From ANME-2 cluster archaeon (GTDB lineage: Archaea > Halobacteriota > Methanosarcinia > Methanosarcinales > Methanocomedenaceae), in NCBI GenBank assembly GCA_023544605.1, contig JAMJFQ010000003.1, forward strand, positions 1 to 34,075: a DNA stretch of 34,075 nt, read 5' to 3'. The notes beneath the pieces were generated by a model. The model had not been told where the DNA came from. It worked only from the letters and a program-made list of their open reading frames with translations, and did no database searches. Within the stretch, counting starts at the first letter, position 1, and each line of letters opens with the position of its first letter. The position numbers and the translations under genes are program-made. This document shows, in pieces, positions 1 to 6,495 of the stretch.

Positions 1-13
1 AGTTTGGGAATGA

Positions 14-89
14 AAACAGATTCTGAATTTTGATGTAATAGATCAACAAACAGATTCTGAATTTTGATGTAATAGATCAACAAACAGAT
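14..89. repeat. Tandem direct repeat, period 34 bp, about 2.2 copies
   Basis: The sequence starting AACAGATTCTGAATTTTG repeats exactly with a 34-base offset: base 17 corresponds to 51 and then to 85, and identity breaks at base 90. It lies just upstream of the palindromic element at 131-308. Two copies without a spacer/repeat distinction do not make a CRISPR array. It may be a replication-slippage product. No function is visible. Confidence 0.9.
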
Positions 90-130
90 CACTGCGGTAA
101 ACATTGTATTATATCACATAACTGGATTAC

Positions 131-308
131 GGCACAATACCAAAATCCAGTTATACAGTGAATATATCTTAAATAGATACGACTACAAATCTGTGTTAAT
201 CAGTGAAATCCGTGTCTTTTTATATTTCCAGACACTGATTAACACCGATTCACACAGATTTTACCTAAAGTCGGTGTCAACAAAATAACTGATTTTTGGA
301 ACAGTGCC
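131..308. mobile_element. MITE-like palindromic element, left copy
   Basis: A 178-bp non-coding element. Its ends are imperfect 24-bp terminal inverted repeats: GGCACAATACCAAAATCCAG at the left, and at the right a sequence whose reverse complement begins GGCACTGTTCCAAAAATCAG (about 19 of 24 matching). Inside, 187-261 forms a long imperfect hairpin of AATCTGTGTTAATCAGTG-type arms around a short AT-rich loop. A near-identical element lies in opposite orientation at 22744-22919. No transposase is encoded, so it would need one in trans. No clear target-site duplication is visible. The arms resemble a widespread family of ATCTGTG-type intergenic repeats (recalled, not searched). Confidence 0.7.
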
Positions 309-670
309 TTAGCACATATCATCTGCTAATCCGATCCCTCCTTCAGCTCTCCTGCCGCCCCTTTTGGTTCACTTATACAGGGTACGCCGTTCTGATTTGC
401 TCTCGACCGCCCTTGTGGTGTGGGGGGCTGGCTAGTGCTTTTCAATTAATCTGGTAATTTATTTTATGGAATTCGAAACATTATTACTGAACTAATTTTA
501 TGGATAAGTCCTTCATTTCCAATGGAGACAGCCCTTCTCAAGATACTCTCCGCCGCCCGTCCTCTTCACTCCTAGGCACTGTCCCTCTATCACTCAAAAG
601 ACCGCCCTGACTTATGCTACCGCCACCCTTTACCACAAGTAGCTACACCCGGTGCATCAGAATAGTGGGA
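309..670. other. Gene-poor stretch, nothing assigned
   Basis: About 360 bases between the MITE-like element and the stop of the nuclease gene. Both strands are broken by frequent stops and I see no RNA gene. The stretch contains several C-rich tracts (for example around 545-610). The combination of repeats upstream and no readable gene suggests decayed sequence. Confidence 0.5.
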
Positions 671-1153
671 TTACCCTTCGCCCCATCTTTTTGCCTCAAT
701 CCTGTAGAGTCCATCTACTCGCTCTATTTTCGGGAATTCCCTTATCTCATCCACCCGGAACCCCTTCCCATCCGCTTCGAATCTCTCGGCCACAACGTTC
801 CAAGGAATAGCAAAGGCAACCCGCCCCTTGCCTACACCCTGCCGCAGTTCCACTGCTAAAAACCCTTTCCTGCCTGAGAGCCTGAGGAAATCCGACATCC
901 TGTCCACCTGGTGCGCTCCCTGTTTGTCTGTTGTGAAATGCTGGGTGAAATACAGTGCTTTCGTTCCCTTGTCAGTAGAGATGCTCTTGCATTCGATACC
1001 AAGGTAGTAGTCAGGGTGGAGGGAATCCACAATAACATCCAGGAACTGGTGGGTGAACCTGTGCTGTTTGAGTCTGAAAGAGATTCCTTTGATGCCGTTT
1101 TCCTGGAAAAATATGTTGAATGATCTTACAAGCTGTCGTTCGAACTCTGTCAT
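671..1153 (-). CDS. Holliday junction resolvase (Hjc)-like PD-(D/E)XK nuclease
   Basis: 160 residues from the ATG at 1153. That start is preferred because a GGTG ribosome binding site lies six bases upstream; a second in-frame ATG nine bases earlier is too close to it. The motif order matches the archaeal Hjc fold: an N-terminal acidic helix (FERQLVRSF, Glu5), Asp39 in FLDVIVD, Glu54-Cys-Lys56 in GIECKS, and a later HQVDRM followed by RKGFLAVELR and a hydrophobic AFAIPW strand. There is roughly a 20-residue insertion after ECKS compared with typical Hjc. Members of this fold cut branched DNA or act as restriction-type nucleases. The fold is fairly secure; the Holliday-junction role is inferred. 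It sits alone beside repeat-rich DNA. Confidence 0.6.
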   Translation of the reverse strand: MTEFERQLVRSFNIFFQENGIKGISFRLKQHRFTHQFLDVIVDSLHPDYYLGIECKSISTDKGTKALYFTQHFTTDKQGAHQVDRMSDFLRLSGRKGFLAVELRQGVGKGRVAFAIPWNVVAERFEADGKGFRVDEIREFPKIERVDGLYRIEAKRWGEG

Positions 1154-1243
1154 ATCATGCACCGCGTTGTACGTGGTGTAGTGTTTTCGTCATAACCATT
1201 TTAATGTTGCTATCAGTATTGCTATTATGTATCATCATATTCA

Positions 1244-1269
1244 ATCAGGCACTATCAGGAACCATCAGG
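1244..1269. promoter_or_regulatory. Three ATCAGG hexamers phased at 10 bp
   Basis: ATCAGG begins at 1244, 1254 and 1264, with a fourth at 1289-1294. The first three are one helical turn apart and end just before the small membrane protein gene. Such phasing is typical of multi-site protein binding on one DNA face, but a short slippage repeat is equally possible. No known operator is recognised. Confidence 0.3.
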
Positions 1270-1279
1270 TTTAACTTCA

Positions 1280-1483
1280 ATGAAATCTTATCAGGGGTCA
1301 ATGAAAAAGATATATCTGGAGATAGGTTCTTCAGTGGGCCTGGTACTTTTATTCATCATTGCCCTGGTCATTGTTAACACAACATTTGTGGCTCATTCCG
1401 CTTATGGTAATGTTGCATTGCTCTTAGTTTTCGTAATCGTCGCTGGGATAATTGGTCTCAAGCTGGCTGAAATTCAAGATTAG
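1280..1483 (+). CDS. Small two-helix membrane protein, unknown function
   Basis: 67 codons from the ATG at 1280, where AGGT lies about nine bases upstream. A second in-frame ATG at 1301 would give 60 residues starting MKKIYLEIG and is also possible. Two hydrophobic segments are evident (VGLVLLFIIALVIV and NVALLLVFVIVAGIIGL) with a short polar loop between them, so a hairpin in the membrane is likely. No family is recognised. It precedes the promoter of the roadblock gene and appears to be transcribed separately. Confidence 0.5.
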   Translation: MKSYQGSMKKIYLEIGSSVGLVLLFIIALVIVNTTFVAHSAYGNVALLLVFVIVAGIIGLKLAEIQD

Positions 1484-1502
1484 CTGTTTCCCAAAAACCC
1501 GG

Positions 1503-1520
1503 GGGAAAGGTTTTTATATA
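1503..1520 (+). promoter_or_regulatory. BRE/TATA promoter of the roadblock gene
   Basis: A purine-rich GGGAAAGG is followed directly by TTTTTATATA, the usual archaeal BRE plus TATA arrangement. The start codon at 1561 lies about 45 bases downstream, implying a leader of about 20 nt. Confidence 0.6.
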
Positions 1521-1560
1521 AGATACTCTTACATTTAATTATTTAAACAGTGAAACAGGC

Positions 1561-1929
1561 ATGTCTAAAAGCATAAATATGGACATATTGTTCAAAAAAG
1601 TACAAAAAGACCTGTCGAACCTAAAGGGAGTGAAAAAATCCCTGGTTGCCAGTCAAGATGGATATATCTTCAGCAATACTGCCGAGTCAATGTTAGAAAT
1701 GTATGCAAAGGCATCGGCAGCACTGTTAAGGACAGCAGATACAGCCACAGCAAAAGTGGGTAGGAATTGTTCAAAACGGGTGGTCATAGACTACCCTAAT
1801 GAAAGGCTTATAGCCATACGTGCAGGCCCCAAAGCCCTTGTGGCAGTCATTGCAAGAACCGGCACCGGACTGGATCCCCTCATAATAGAACTCGACAAAG
1901 CTGCAGATAAGGTCCGAGAGATAATATAG
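1561..1929 (+). CDS. Roadblock/LC7 domain protein
   Basis: 122 residues with the single-domain roadblock pattern: an N-terminal helix (MDILFKKVQKDLSNLKGVKKSLVAS), a QDGYIFSN beta-turn, a central amphipathic helix (MLEMYAKASAALLRTADTA), then RVVIDYPNERLIAIRAGP and ALVAVIARTG strands and a C-terminal helix. Proteins of this family bind and regulate small Ras-like GTPases, or form adaptor dimers, in bacteria and archaea. No GTPase gene is adjacent here, so the partner is unknown. The gene has its own BRE/TATA promoter. Confidence 0.75.
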   Translation: MSKSINMDILFKKVQKDLSNLKGVKKSLVASQDGYIFSNTAESMLEMYAKASAALLRTADTATAKVGRNCSKRVVIDYPNERLIAIRAGPKALVAVIARTGTGLDPLIIELDKAADKVREII

Positions 1930-1998
1930 TCCTTCAAACTAAATATTTAAGGGTCTTGAAAACTGTCTGAGCTGACAGCATTTAACAGAGGTATACCC

Positions 1999-3006
1999 TT
2001 GACAAACACGTCAGGACCCATTATTCTCGGAATAGAAGGCACAGCATGGAACCTGAGCGCAGCCATCGTGGATTACAACGATGTAATAACAGAGACCACA
2101 GCTACTTATTCTCCACCCACTGGCGGCATTCATCCCAGGGAAGCATCCCAGCACCATGCCGACCACATAGGATCAGTAATCACAAAGGTATTTTTAGAAG
2201 CAGATGGTAAGGGAATCAATCCTTCTGACATTGATGCAGTGGCATTCTCCCAGGGTCCGGGTTTAGGACCATGCCTGCGTACTGTAGCTACTGCTGCCAG
2301 GGCACTATCCCTTTCGTTGGACATCCCGCTCATAGGTGTTAACCACTGCATCGCCCACATCGAGGTCGGGCGCTGGAAAACTGATGCCGTCGATCCGGTG
2401 GTGCTGTATGTAAGTGGAGCCAATTCACAAGTACTGGCATACAGGAAGGGGCGGTACCGGGTATTTGGGGAGACCCTGGATATAGGCATTGGTAACGCTC
2501 TTGATAAGTTTGCAAGAGGCGCGGGACTTTTGCACCCGGGTGGTCCCAGGATAGAGGAACTGGCCAAAGGAGCCACATCGTACATCCATTTGCCCTATGT
2601 TGTCAAGGGCATGGACTTCTCCTTCACTGGCATGTCCACGGCAGCATCTAACGCCCTTCAATCGTCCCTGTTGGAAGATGTATGTTATTCCCTGCAGGAG
2701 AATGCATTCGCAATGCTGGTAGAGGTGACCGAGCGAGCCGTAGCACATACGGGTAAGGACGAGGTACTACTGGCCGGGGGCGTGGGCGCTAATATGCGGT
2801 TACAGGAGATGTTGAAAATTATGTGCCGTGAGCGTGGTATCAAGTTCTATGCGCCCGAGCGTCGGTTCATGGGAGATAACGGCACTATGATCGCATATCT
2901 GGGACTAATAATGTACCAGCACCATACCTTCACGTCCATATCGCAATCCCATGCGTGGCCCAATTACAGACCTGACGATACGCCCGTGACCTGGCGCCAG
3001 GACTGA
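1999..3006 (+). CDS. kae1: tRNA N6-threonylcarbamoyladenosine transferase Kae1, stand-alone
   Basis: 335 residues from a TTG start with GAGGT six bases upstream. Kae1 is the catalytic subunit of the KEOPS complex that makes t6A37 in ANN-decoding tRNAs. Visible signatures: the ASKHA nucleotide-binding start (ILGIEGTAWN), the metal site HCIAHIEVGR (H-x3-H), the phosphate region YVSGANSQV, GIGNALDKFARG, GMDFSFTGM, the GGVGANMRL loop, and GDNGTMIAY near the end. The frame stops right after the Kae1 domain (DDTPVTWRQD). In several methanogens this is where a Bud32 kinase domain follows by fusion; none is present here and the next gene is rfcL. Bud32 would have to be encoded elsewhere. Confidence 0.93.
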   Translation: MTNTSGPIILGIEGTAWNLSAAIVDYNDVITETTATYSPPTGGIHPREASQHHADHIGSVITKVFLEADGKGINPSDIDAVAFSQGPGLGPCLRTVATAARALSLSLDIPLIGVNHCIAHIEVGRWKTDAVDPVVLYVSGANSQVLAYRKGRYRVFGETLDIGIGNALDKFARGAGLLHPGGPRIEELAKGATSYIHLPYVVKGMDFSFTGMSTAASNALQSSLLEDVCYSLQENAFAMLVEVTERAVAHTGKDEVLLAGGVGANMRLQEMLKIMCRERGIKFYAPERRFMGDNGTMIAYLGLIMYQHHTFTSISQSHAWPNYRPDDTPVTWRQD

Positions 3007-3089
3007 ACACAATCTATCCATTTGAAATCGTGGGGTAAACTACGTATAACTATGGTGATTTATGCTCATATTCCGACAACAAAAGCAAA

Positions 3090-3105
3090 AAGGAATACTT
3101 ATTTT
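3090..3105 (+). promoter_or_regulatory. Promoter of rfcL, probably leaderless
   Basis: AAGGAA followed by TACTTATTTT at 3096-3105 looks like BRE plus TATA. The ATG at 3130 is about 25-30 bases downstream of the TATA centre, so transcription would begin at or next to the start codon. This fits the absence of a ribosome binding site there and argues against the upstream in-frame starts at 3022, 3052 and 3106. Confidence 0.5.
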
Positions 3106-3129
3106 ATGCCTGCCATCGTCATAGGGCTG

Positions 3130-4593
3130 ATGAATGCCAAACCTTTGGAATGGGCAGAAAAATATCGACCCCGGGTGTTGACAGAATTAGCAGGGCACCC
3201 TAATATTGTAAAAGAACTACTTGGGTGGGGGCAGGGCTGGGAGAAGGGTATACCTAAGGACAGGGCGCTGATACTGTACGGCAAACCTGGTATCGGCAAG
3301 ACCTCTGCAGCCTTTGCATTGGCAAACCAGATGGAATGGGATGTAATAGAACTCAACGCCAGTGACCAGCGCACGGCAAGTATCATCCAGAAAGTAGCCG
3401 GTTCTGCAAGTATGATGGGGACCTTTGATGGCACTTCCGGACGGCGCCTCGTCATACTGGATGAAGCCGATAACCTGCACGGCAACTATGACCGGGGCGG
3501 TGCCAGGGCCATCATCAATGTTGTCAAGAACACAAAACAACCTCTCATCCTGATAGCCAACGAGTTCTATGACATGGACTCTGCGCTGCGCCTGGCATGT
3601 AAACCGGTACAGTTTCGGGTAATGAACAACACTACCATGGTGAATGTACTCAAATCTATCTGCAGGCAAGAAGGTGTCATGGCGGGTGTTGGCGTTATAG
3701 AGCAGATCGCCGACAATGCCGGTGGAGATCTGCGAAGCGCTATTAATGACCTGCAGGCTATCGCTATAGGGAAACATGAACTTGATGTGGATGATATCGT
3801 CACTGCTCCAAGAGATACCAGGGAAACAGTTTTTAGGGCAATGGACAAGATATTCAAAGCCTCTGACATGAGGTCTGCCCAGGAAGCTGCATGGCATGTG
3901 GATGAGAGTCCTGATAATCTTATCAACTGGATAGACGAGAACCTGCCTGTAGGATATACGGATGAGAGGGATATGTCGGCTGGTTTTTGCCAGTTGTCCA
4001 GGGCAGACCAGTTCCTTGGTCGGGTAAGGATCAGGCAGAACTACAGGCTGTGGCGGTATGCCAGCCTGTTCATGACAGGCGGTGTGGCTGCTGTTAAGAC
4101 CCGGAACTATACAGGTTATAACAAATACCAGGCTCCTCAATTCTGGAAGAAACTTGGACAGACCAGGGCAAAACGCAATATAAGGGATTCCCTTGCCGGT
4201 AAGATTGGGGGTATATGCCATGTATCCAAGAGATATGCACGCTCAGACCTTATCTGGTTCTTTAAGCATATGATGAATAGTAAGGAACATGCTGTTGATG
4301 TGGCTGCTGAATTGGAAATGAATCCTGATGAGATAGCGTTTTTACTTGATACCAAGGCATCCACCAAGAAGGTCAAGACTATTTATGAGTCAGCCCAGCA
4401 ATTGATTCAGGCACGAGTGGAACATGATATAGAGGTGTTCGGCGGATTTACACATACAGCGCCGGTAGATGAACATCAGCTTGAACTGGACTTAATTGAA
4501 GCAGACAATAATGGCGATGCAGATGAGCCACTGGAAGATAACATTGCCAGCAAAGGAGATACAAAAAACCAGAGTTCGTTATTCGATTTTTGA
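3130..4593 (+). CDS. rfcL: Replication factor C large subunit
   Basis: 487 residues from the ATG at 3130. RfcL joins RfcS to load the PCNA clamp on primed DNA. The protein opens with the RFC-box MNAKPLEWAEKYRP, then has Walker A GKPGIGKT (residues 51-58) and Walker B LVILDEAD (about 101-108). The region around ACKPVQFRVM and GGDLRSAINDLQ (sensor 2) is typical of large subunits. The last residues QSSLFDF form a PCNA-interacting (PIP) box at the very C-terminus, after an acidic linker rich in D, E and N. The in-frame extension upstream to 3022 lacks family similarity and lies upstream of the predicted promoter. The stop codon overlaps the ribosome binding site of tmk, so the two are probably co-transcribed. 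Confidence 0.95.
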   Translation: MNAKPLEWAEKYRPRVLTELAGHPNIVKELLGWGQGWEKGIPKDRALILYGKPGIGKTSAAFALANQMEWDVIELNASDQRTASIIQKVAGSASMMGTFDGTSGRRLVILDEADNLHGNYDRGGARAIINVVKNTKQPLILIANEFYDMDSALRLACKPVQFRVMNNTTMVNVLKSICRQEGVMAGVGVIEQIADNAGGDLRSAINDLQAIAIGKHELDVDDIVTAPRDTRETVFRAMDKIFKASDMRSAQEAAWHVDESPDNLINWIDENLPVGYTDERDMSAGFCQLSRADQFLGRVRIRQNYRLWRYASLFMTGGVAAVKTRNYTGYNKYQAPQFWKKLGQTRAKRNIRDSLAGKIGGICHVSKRYARSDLIWFFKHMMNSKEHAVDVAAELEMNPDEIAFLLDTKASTKKVKTIYESAQQLIQARVEHDIEVFGGFTHTAPVDEHQLELDLIEADNNGDADEPLEDNIASKGDTKNQSSLFDF

Positions 4594-4604
4594 GGATTAC
4601 ACAG

Positions 4605-5210
4605 ATGACGGGAAAACTGATAACACTTGAAGGTATTGACGGTTCAGGCAAATCCACGATGAGAAAACGCCTGGAACATCATTTCAGGGATGACCCTGGC
4701 GTGATATTTACCAGGGAACCCACCAGGGATTGGACAGGTGAGGCAGTGAACCGGGCCATAAGGGAAGAAACTGACCATTTGGCAGAGTTATTCTTATTTG
4801 TTGCAGACCATGCAAACCACCTGAGCAGGACAATAAGACCTGCCCTTGAAAATAATAAGACCGTGATATCTGACAGATACTCGGACAGCAGGTATGCATA
4901 CCAGGGTGCCACGTTAAATGGGATCATCAATAAGCCCATGGAATGGGTTATAGAAATTCACAAAGGTTGGACTGTGGTCCCAGATAGTACTATCCTGTTC
5001 GATGTCAGCCCGGAAGTGGCAGTTTCCAGGGTGGGGAACCGTGACCATCAGACCAAGTTCGAGAAGATCAGTTTCCTGGAGCAAGTGCGCTCAAATTATC
5101 TTAGACTGGTAGATATACAGCCGGAGCGTTTCATTATTGTGGATGCTGAGCAACCATTTAGTAAGGTAGAACAAGCAGTGTTCAAAGCTGTAAAAGATAA
5201 TATGGCTTAA
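4605..5210 (+). CDS. tmk: Thymidylate kinase
   Basis: 201 residues from the ATG at 4605, with GAGG (4592-4595, overlapping the rfcL stop) as ribosome binding site. The ORF could be read from a TTG at 4590, but that lies on top of the binding site. It phosphorylates dTMP to dTDP. Signatures: P-loop EGIDGSGKST, the REPTR dTMP-binding motif, DRYSDSRYAYQGATL, and a lid segment RVGNRDHQTKFE. Length is normal for the family. Pairing with rfcL puts nucleotide supply and replication in one transcript. Confidence 0.93.
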   Translation: MTGKLITLEGIDGSGKSTMRKRLEHHFRDDPGVIFTREPTRDWTGEAVNRAIREETDHLAELFLFVADHANHLSRTIRPALENNKTVISDRYSDSRYAYQGATLNGIINKPMEWVIEIHKGWTVVPDSTILFDVSPEVAVSRVGNRDHQTKFEKISFLEQVRSNYLRLVDIQPERFIIVDAEQPFSKVEQAVFKAVKDNMA

Positions 5211-5247
5211 CAAATCACCAAAATAATAAAAATGAATGGTGGGCTGA

Positions 5248-5266
5248 CCCTCCAGATTTTGGAGGG
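5248..5266 (-). repeat. Hairpin downstream of the IS-like relic
   Basis: CCCTCCA and TGGAGGG form a perfect 7-bp stem around a 5-base loop. Read on the minus strand it lies just after the stop of the frame at 5294-5524 and is followed by GTCAGCCCACC. The layout recalls the right-end hairpin of IS200/IS605-type elements, which closes the TnpB gene and its guide RNA. It could equally serve as a terminator for the converging tmk transcript. Confidence 0.45.
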
Positions 5267-5293
5267 CTCCCGGTTAGGGACTTACGCTTGCAT

Positions 5294-5524
5294 TCACCCA
5301 CTCCTGCGCACGTACGTACATCGTACACATGCACCAACGTTCTTGAAATGAAGGAGGGAGGTCTGACCCTTCAAGACTATGTTCTGTCTTGTGCCTCTCA
5401 CGGCAATGTCAGTCAGCTCCGATATGTTATCGGAAGCATATACCTTCACTCTTTCATTGCTAGCCCACGTAGCATGCACTTCAGTGGTGTCAGTTCTATT
5501 TCTGACCTCGAAATACTGAAGCAT
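5294..5524 (-). pseudogene. Possible 3' relic of an IS200/IS605-type (TnpB) gene
   Basis: A 76-codon open frame in a convergent gap. Its product (RNRTDTTEVHATWASNERVK... ending in a CVRCTYVRRSG tail) shows no fold I can name. Its composition and its position ahead of a 7-bp hairpin resemble the variable C-terminal tail of archaeal TnpB proteins after the zinc ribbon. No RuvC motifs or upstream TnpB sequence are present, so at most the last part would survive. Alternatives are a random open frame or an orphan gene. The related strings GGGTCAGACC (about 5360-5369) and GGGTCAGCCC (5241-5250) recur on this strand, one ahead of the frame's end and one beyond it. Confidence 0.25.
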
Positions 5525-5537
5525 GGTTTATGTTGTT

Positions 5538-5672
5538 CTATACTCTATTATATTTTTTGGTAAATAACCAGATAACACCATTGAATATAAAATTGATAAC
5601 AATTACGATAACAATTAGGGTAATGAATAGAATAACTGGCCCGACAATAACGAATTTAAATTGCCCTTGCAA
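5538..5672 (-). CDS. Predicted 44-residue single-span membrane peptide
   Basis: A TTG at 5672, inside the end of trmI in another frame, opens 44 codons encoding a strongly hydrophobic stretch (FVIVGPVILFITLIVIVIVI) followed by NFIFNGVIWLFTKKYNRV. The positively charged C-terminal tail after a long hydrophobic core is typical of a single membrane span. The frame overlaps the last 15 bases of trmI including its stop, so translation could be coupled. No ribosome binding site is obvious and the AT-rich sequence could mimic a hydrophobic frame by chance. Not recognised. Confidence 0.3.
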   Translation of the reverse strand: MQGQFKFVIVGPVILFITLIVIVIVINFIFNGVIWLFTKKYNRV

Positions 5673-6399
5673 ATGTAATGAAACCAGTATGCCCTACCCT
5701 GCTCGTGGATGGGCGTGTCCCCCTTTCGCTGAATGATATTTCTCTCTGGGTACACTCCAGGGTGACCACCTCTTCAAATTTTGCAGAATTTATAGCCATG
5801 CGAACATCCCTGGCTTGCTCTATAAAAGGTGAGAACACCACAAGATATCCACCGGGTTTGAGCACCAGTAGGACATAGGGCACAACTTCAGCTGCTGTGT
5901 GCATATCAAGGGTTACCACATCAAAGGTCTCATCCAATGAACGTATTTCCTCAACTAAATCGCCCCCCCTGACATCCACGTTATCAAGTCCTGCTAGTGC
6001 AATGTTTGACCTTGCCACCTCTGCAAAATCCTCCCTTACCTCAAAGGTCACAACCTTCCTGGCAACAAGCCCCAGATAGATGGCAAGGATACCTGAACCC
6101 GTACCAGCATCCAATACAGTATCCTCTTTATTGAGACCAGTGTGGCCCATTATCATCCCGATATCTTTTGGACTAATAGGAGCCCCGGTTCGTTTTATAG
6201 AATTGAAAAGATCAATAGCCCTCAGGCGATATATCTCCATTTCAAAACCAAGGTGGGATGCGATAATGTCTCCATACTCCTTTTCCAGAAGTTGACCCAA
6301 CTTGAAAACTCCCACTTCGGTATGAAGGTCTTCATTACCTGCACTAACAATATATTTCTTACCGCCCCCTTTAAGCAGTACAGCCACTCCCTGTTTCAA
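5656..6399 (-). CDS. trmI: tRNA (adenine-N1)-methyltransferase, TrmI family
   Basis: 247 residues from a TTG at 6399 with GTGAT a few bases upstream. TrmI methylates A57/A58 in the T-loop of archaeal tRNAs using SAM. It shows the small N-terminal beta domain, the family motif RTGAPISPKDIGMIMGHTGL, then the Rossmann SAM site VLDAGTGSGILAIYLG, an acidic strand-2 end (VVTFEVRED) and GGDLVEEI. The catalytic-loop region reads VVTLDMHTAAEVV in place of the more usual Asp-Leu/Met-Pro-x-Pro; I take this as lineage variation. It lies 96 bases after gpmI on the same strand and is probably the last full gene of that transcript. Confidence 0.85.
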   Translation of the reverse strand: MKQGVAVLLKGGGKKYIVSAGNEDLHTEVGVFKLGQLLEKEYGDIIASHLGFEMEIYRLRAIDLFNSIKRTGAPISPKDIGMIMGHTGLNKEDTVLDAGTGSGILAIYLGLVARKVVTFEVREDFAEVARSNIALAGLDNVDVRGGDLVEEIRSLDETFDVVTLDMHTAAEVVPYVLLVLKPGGYLVVFSPFIEQARDVRMAINSAKFEEVVTLECTQREISFSERGTRPSTSRVGHTGFITFARAI

Positions 6400-6495
6400 A
6401 ATCTATCACACTCAATTGATACTATCCGTGTAATTGGTTTTATCACGGGACAGGTTTCTTCATTAACGTATTTGATAAATTACCCTCCTACTATT

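Noticed and set aside
14..89. Possible CRISPR array from the 34-bp repeat
   Set aside because: The copies are directly contiguous with no spacers, and there are only about two.
1120..1377. 85-codon plus-strand frame with a hydrophobic stretch
   Set aside because: It overlaps the start of the nuclease gene and the better small membrane frame at 1280-1483, and has no ribosome binding site.
3217..4221. 334-codon open frame on the minus strand
   Set aside because: It lies wholly antisense to rfcL, which has complete family motifs. The antisense product resembles no family and has a low-complexity, histidine- and proline-rich composition.
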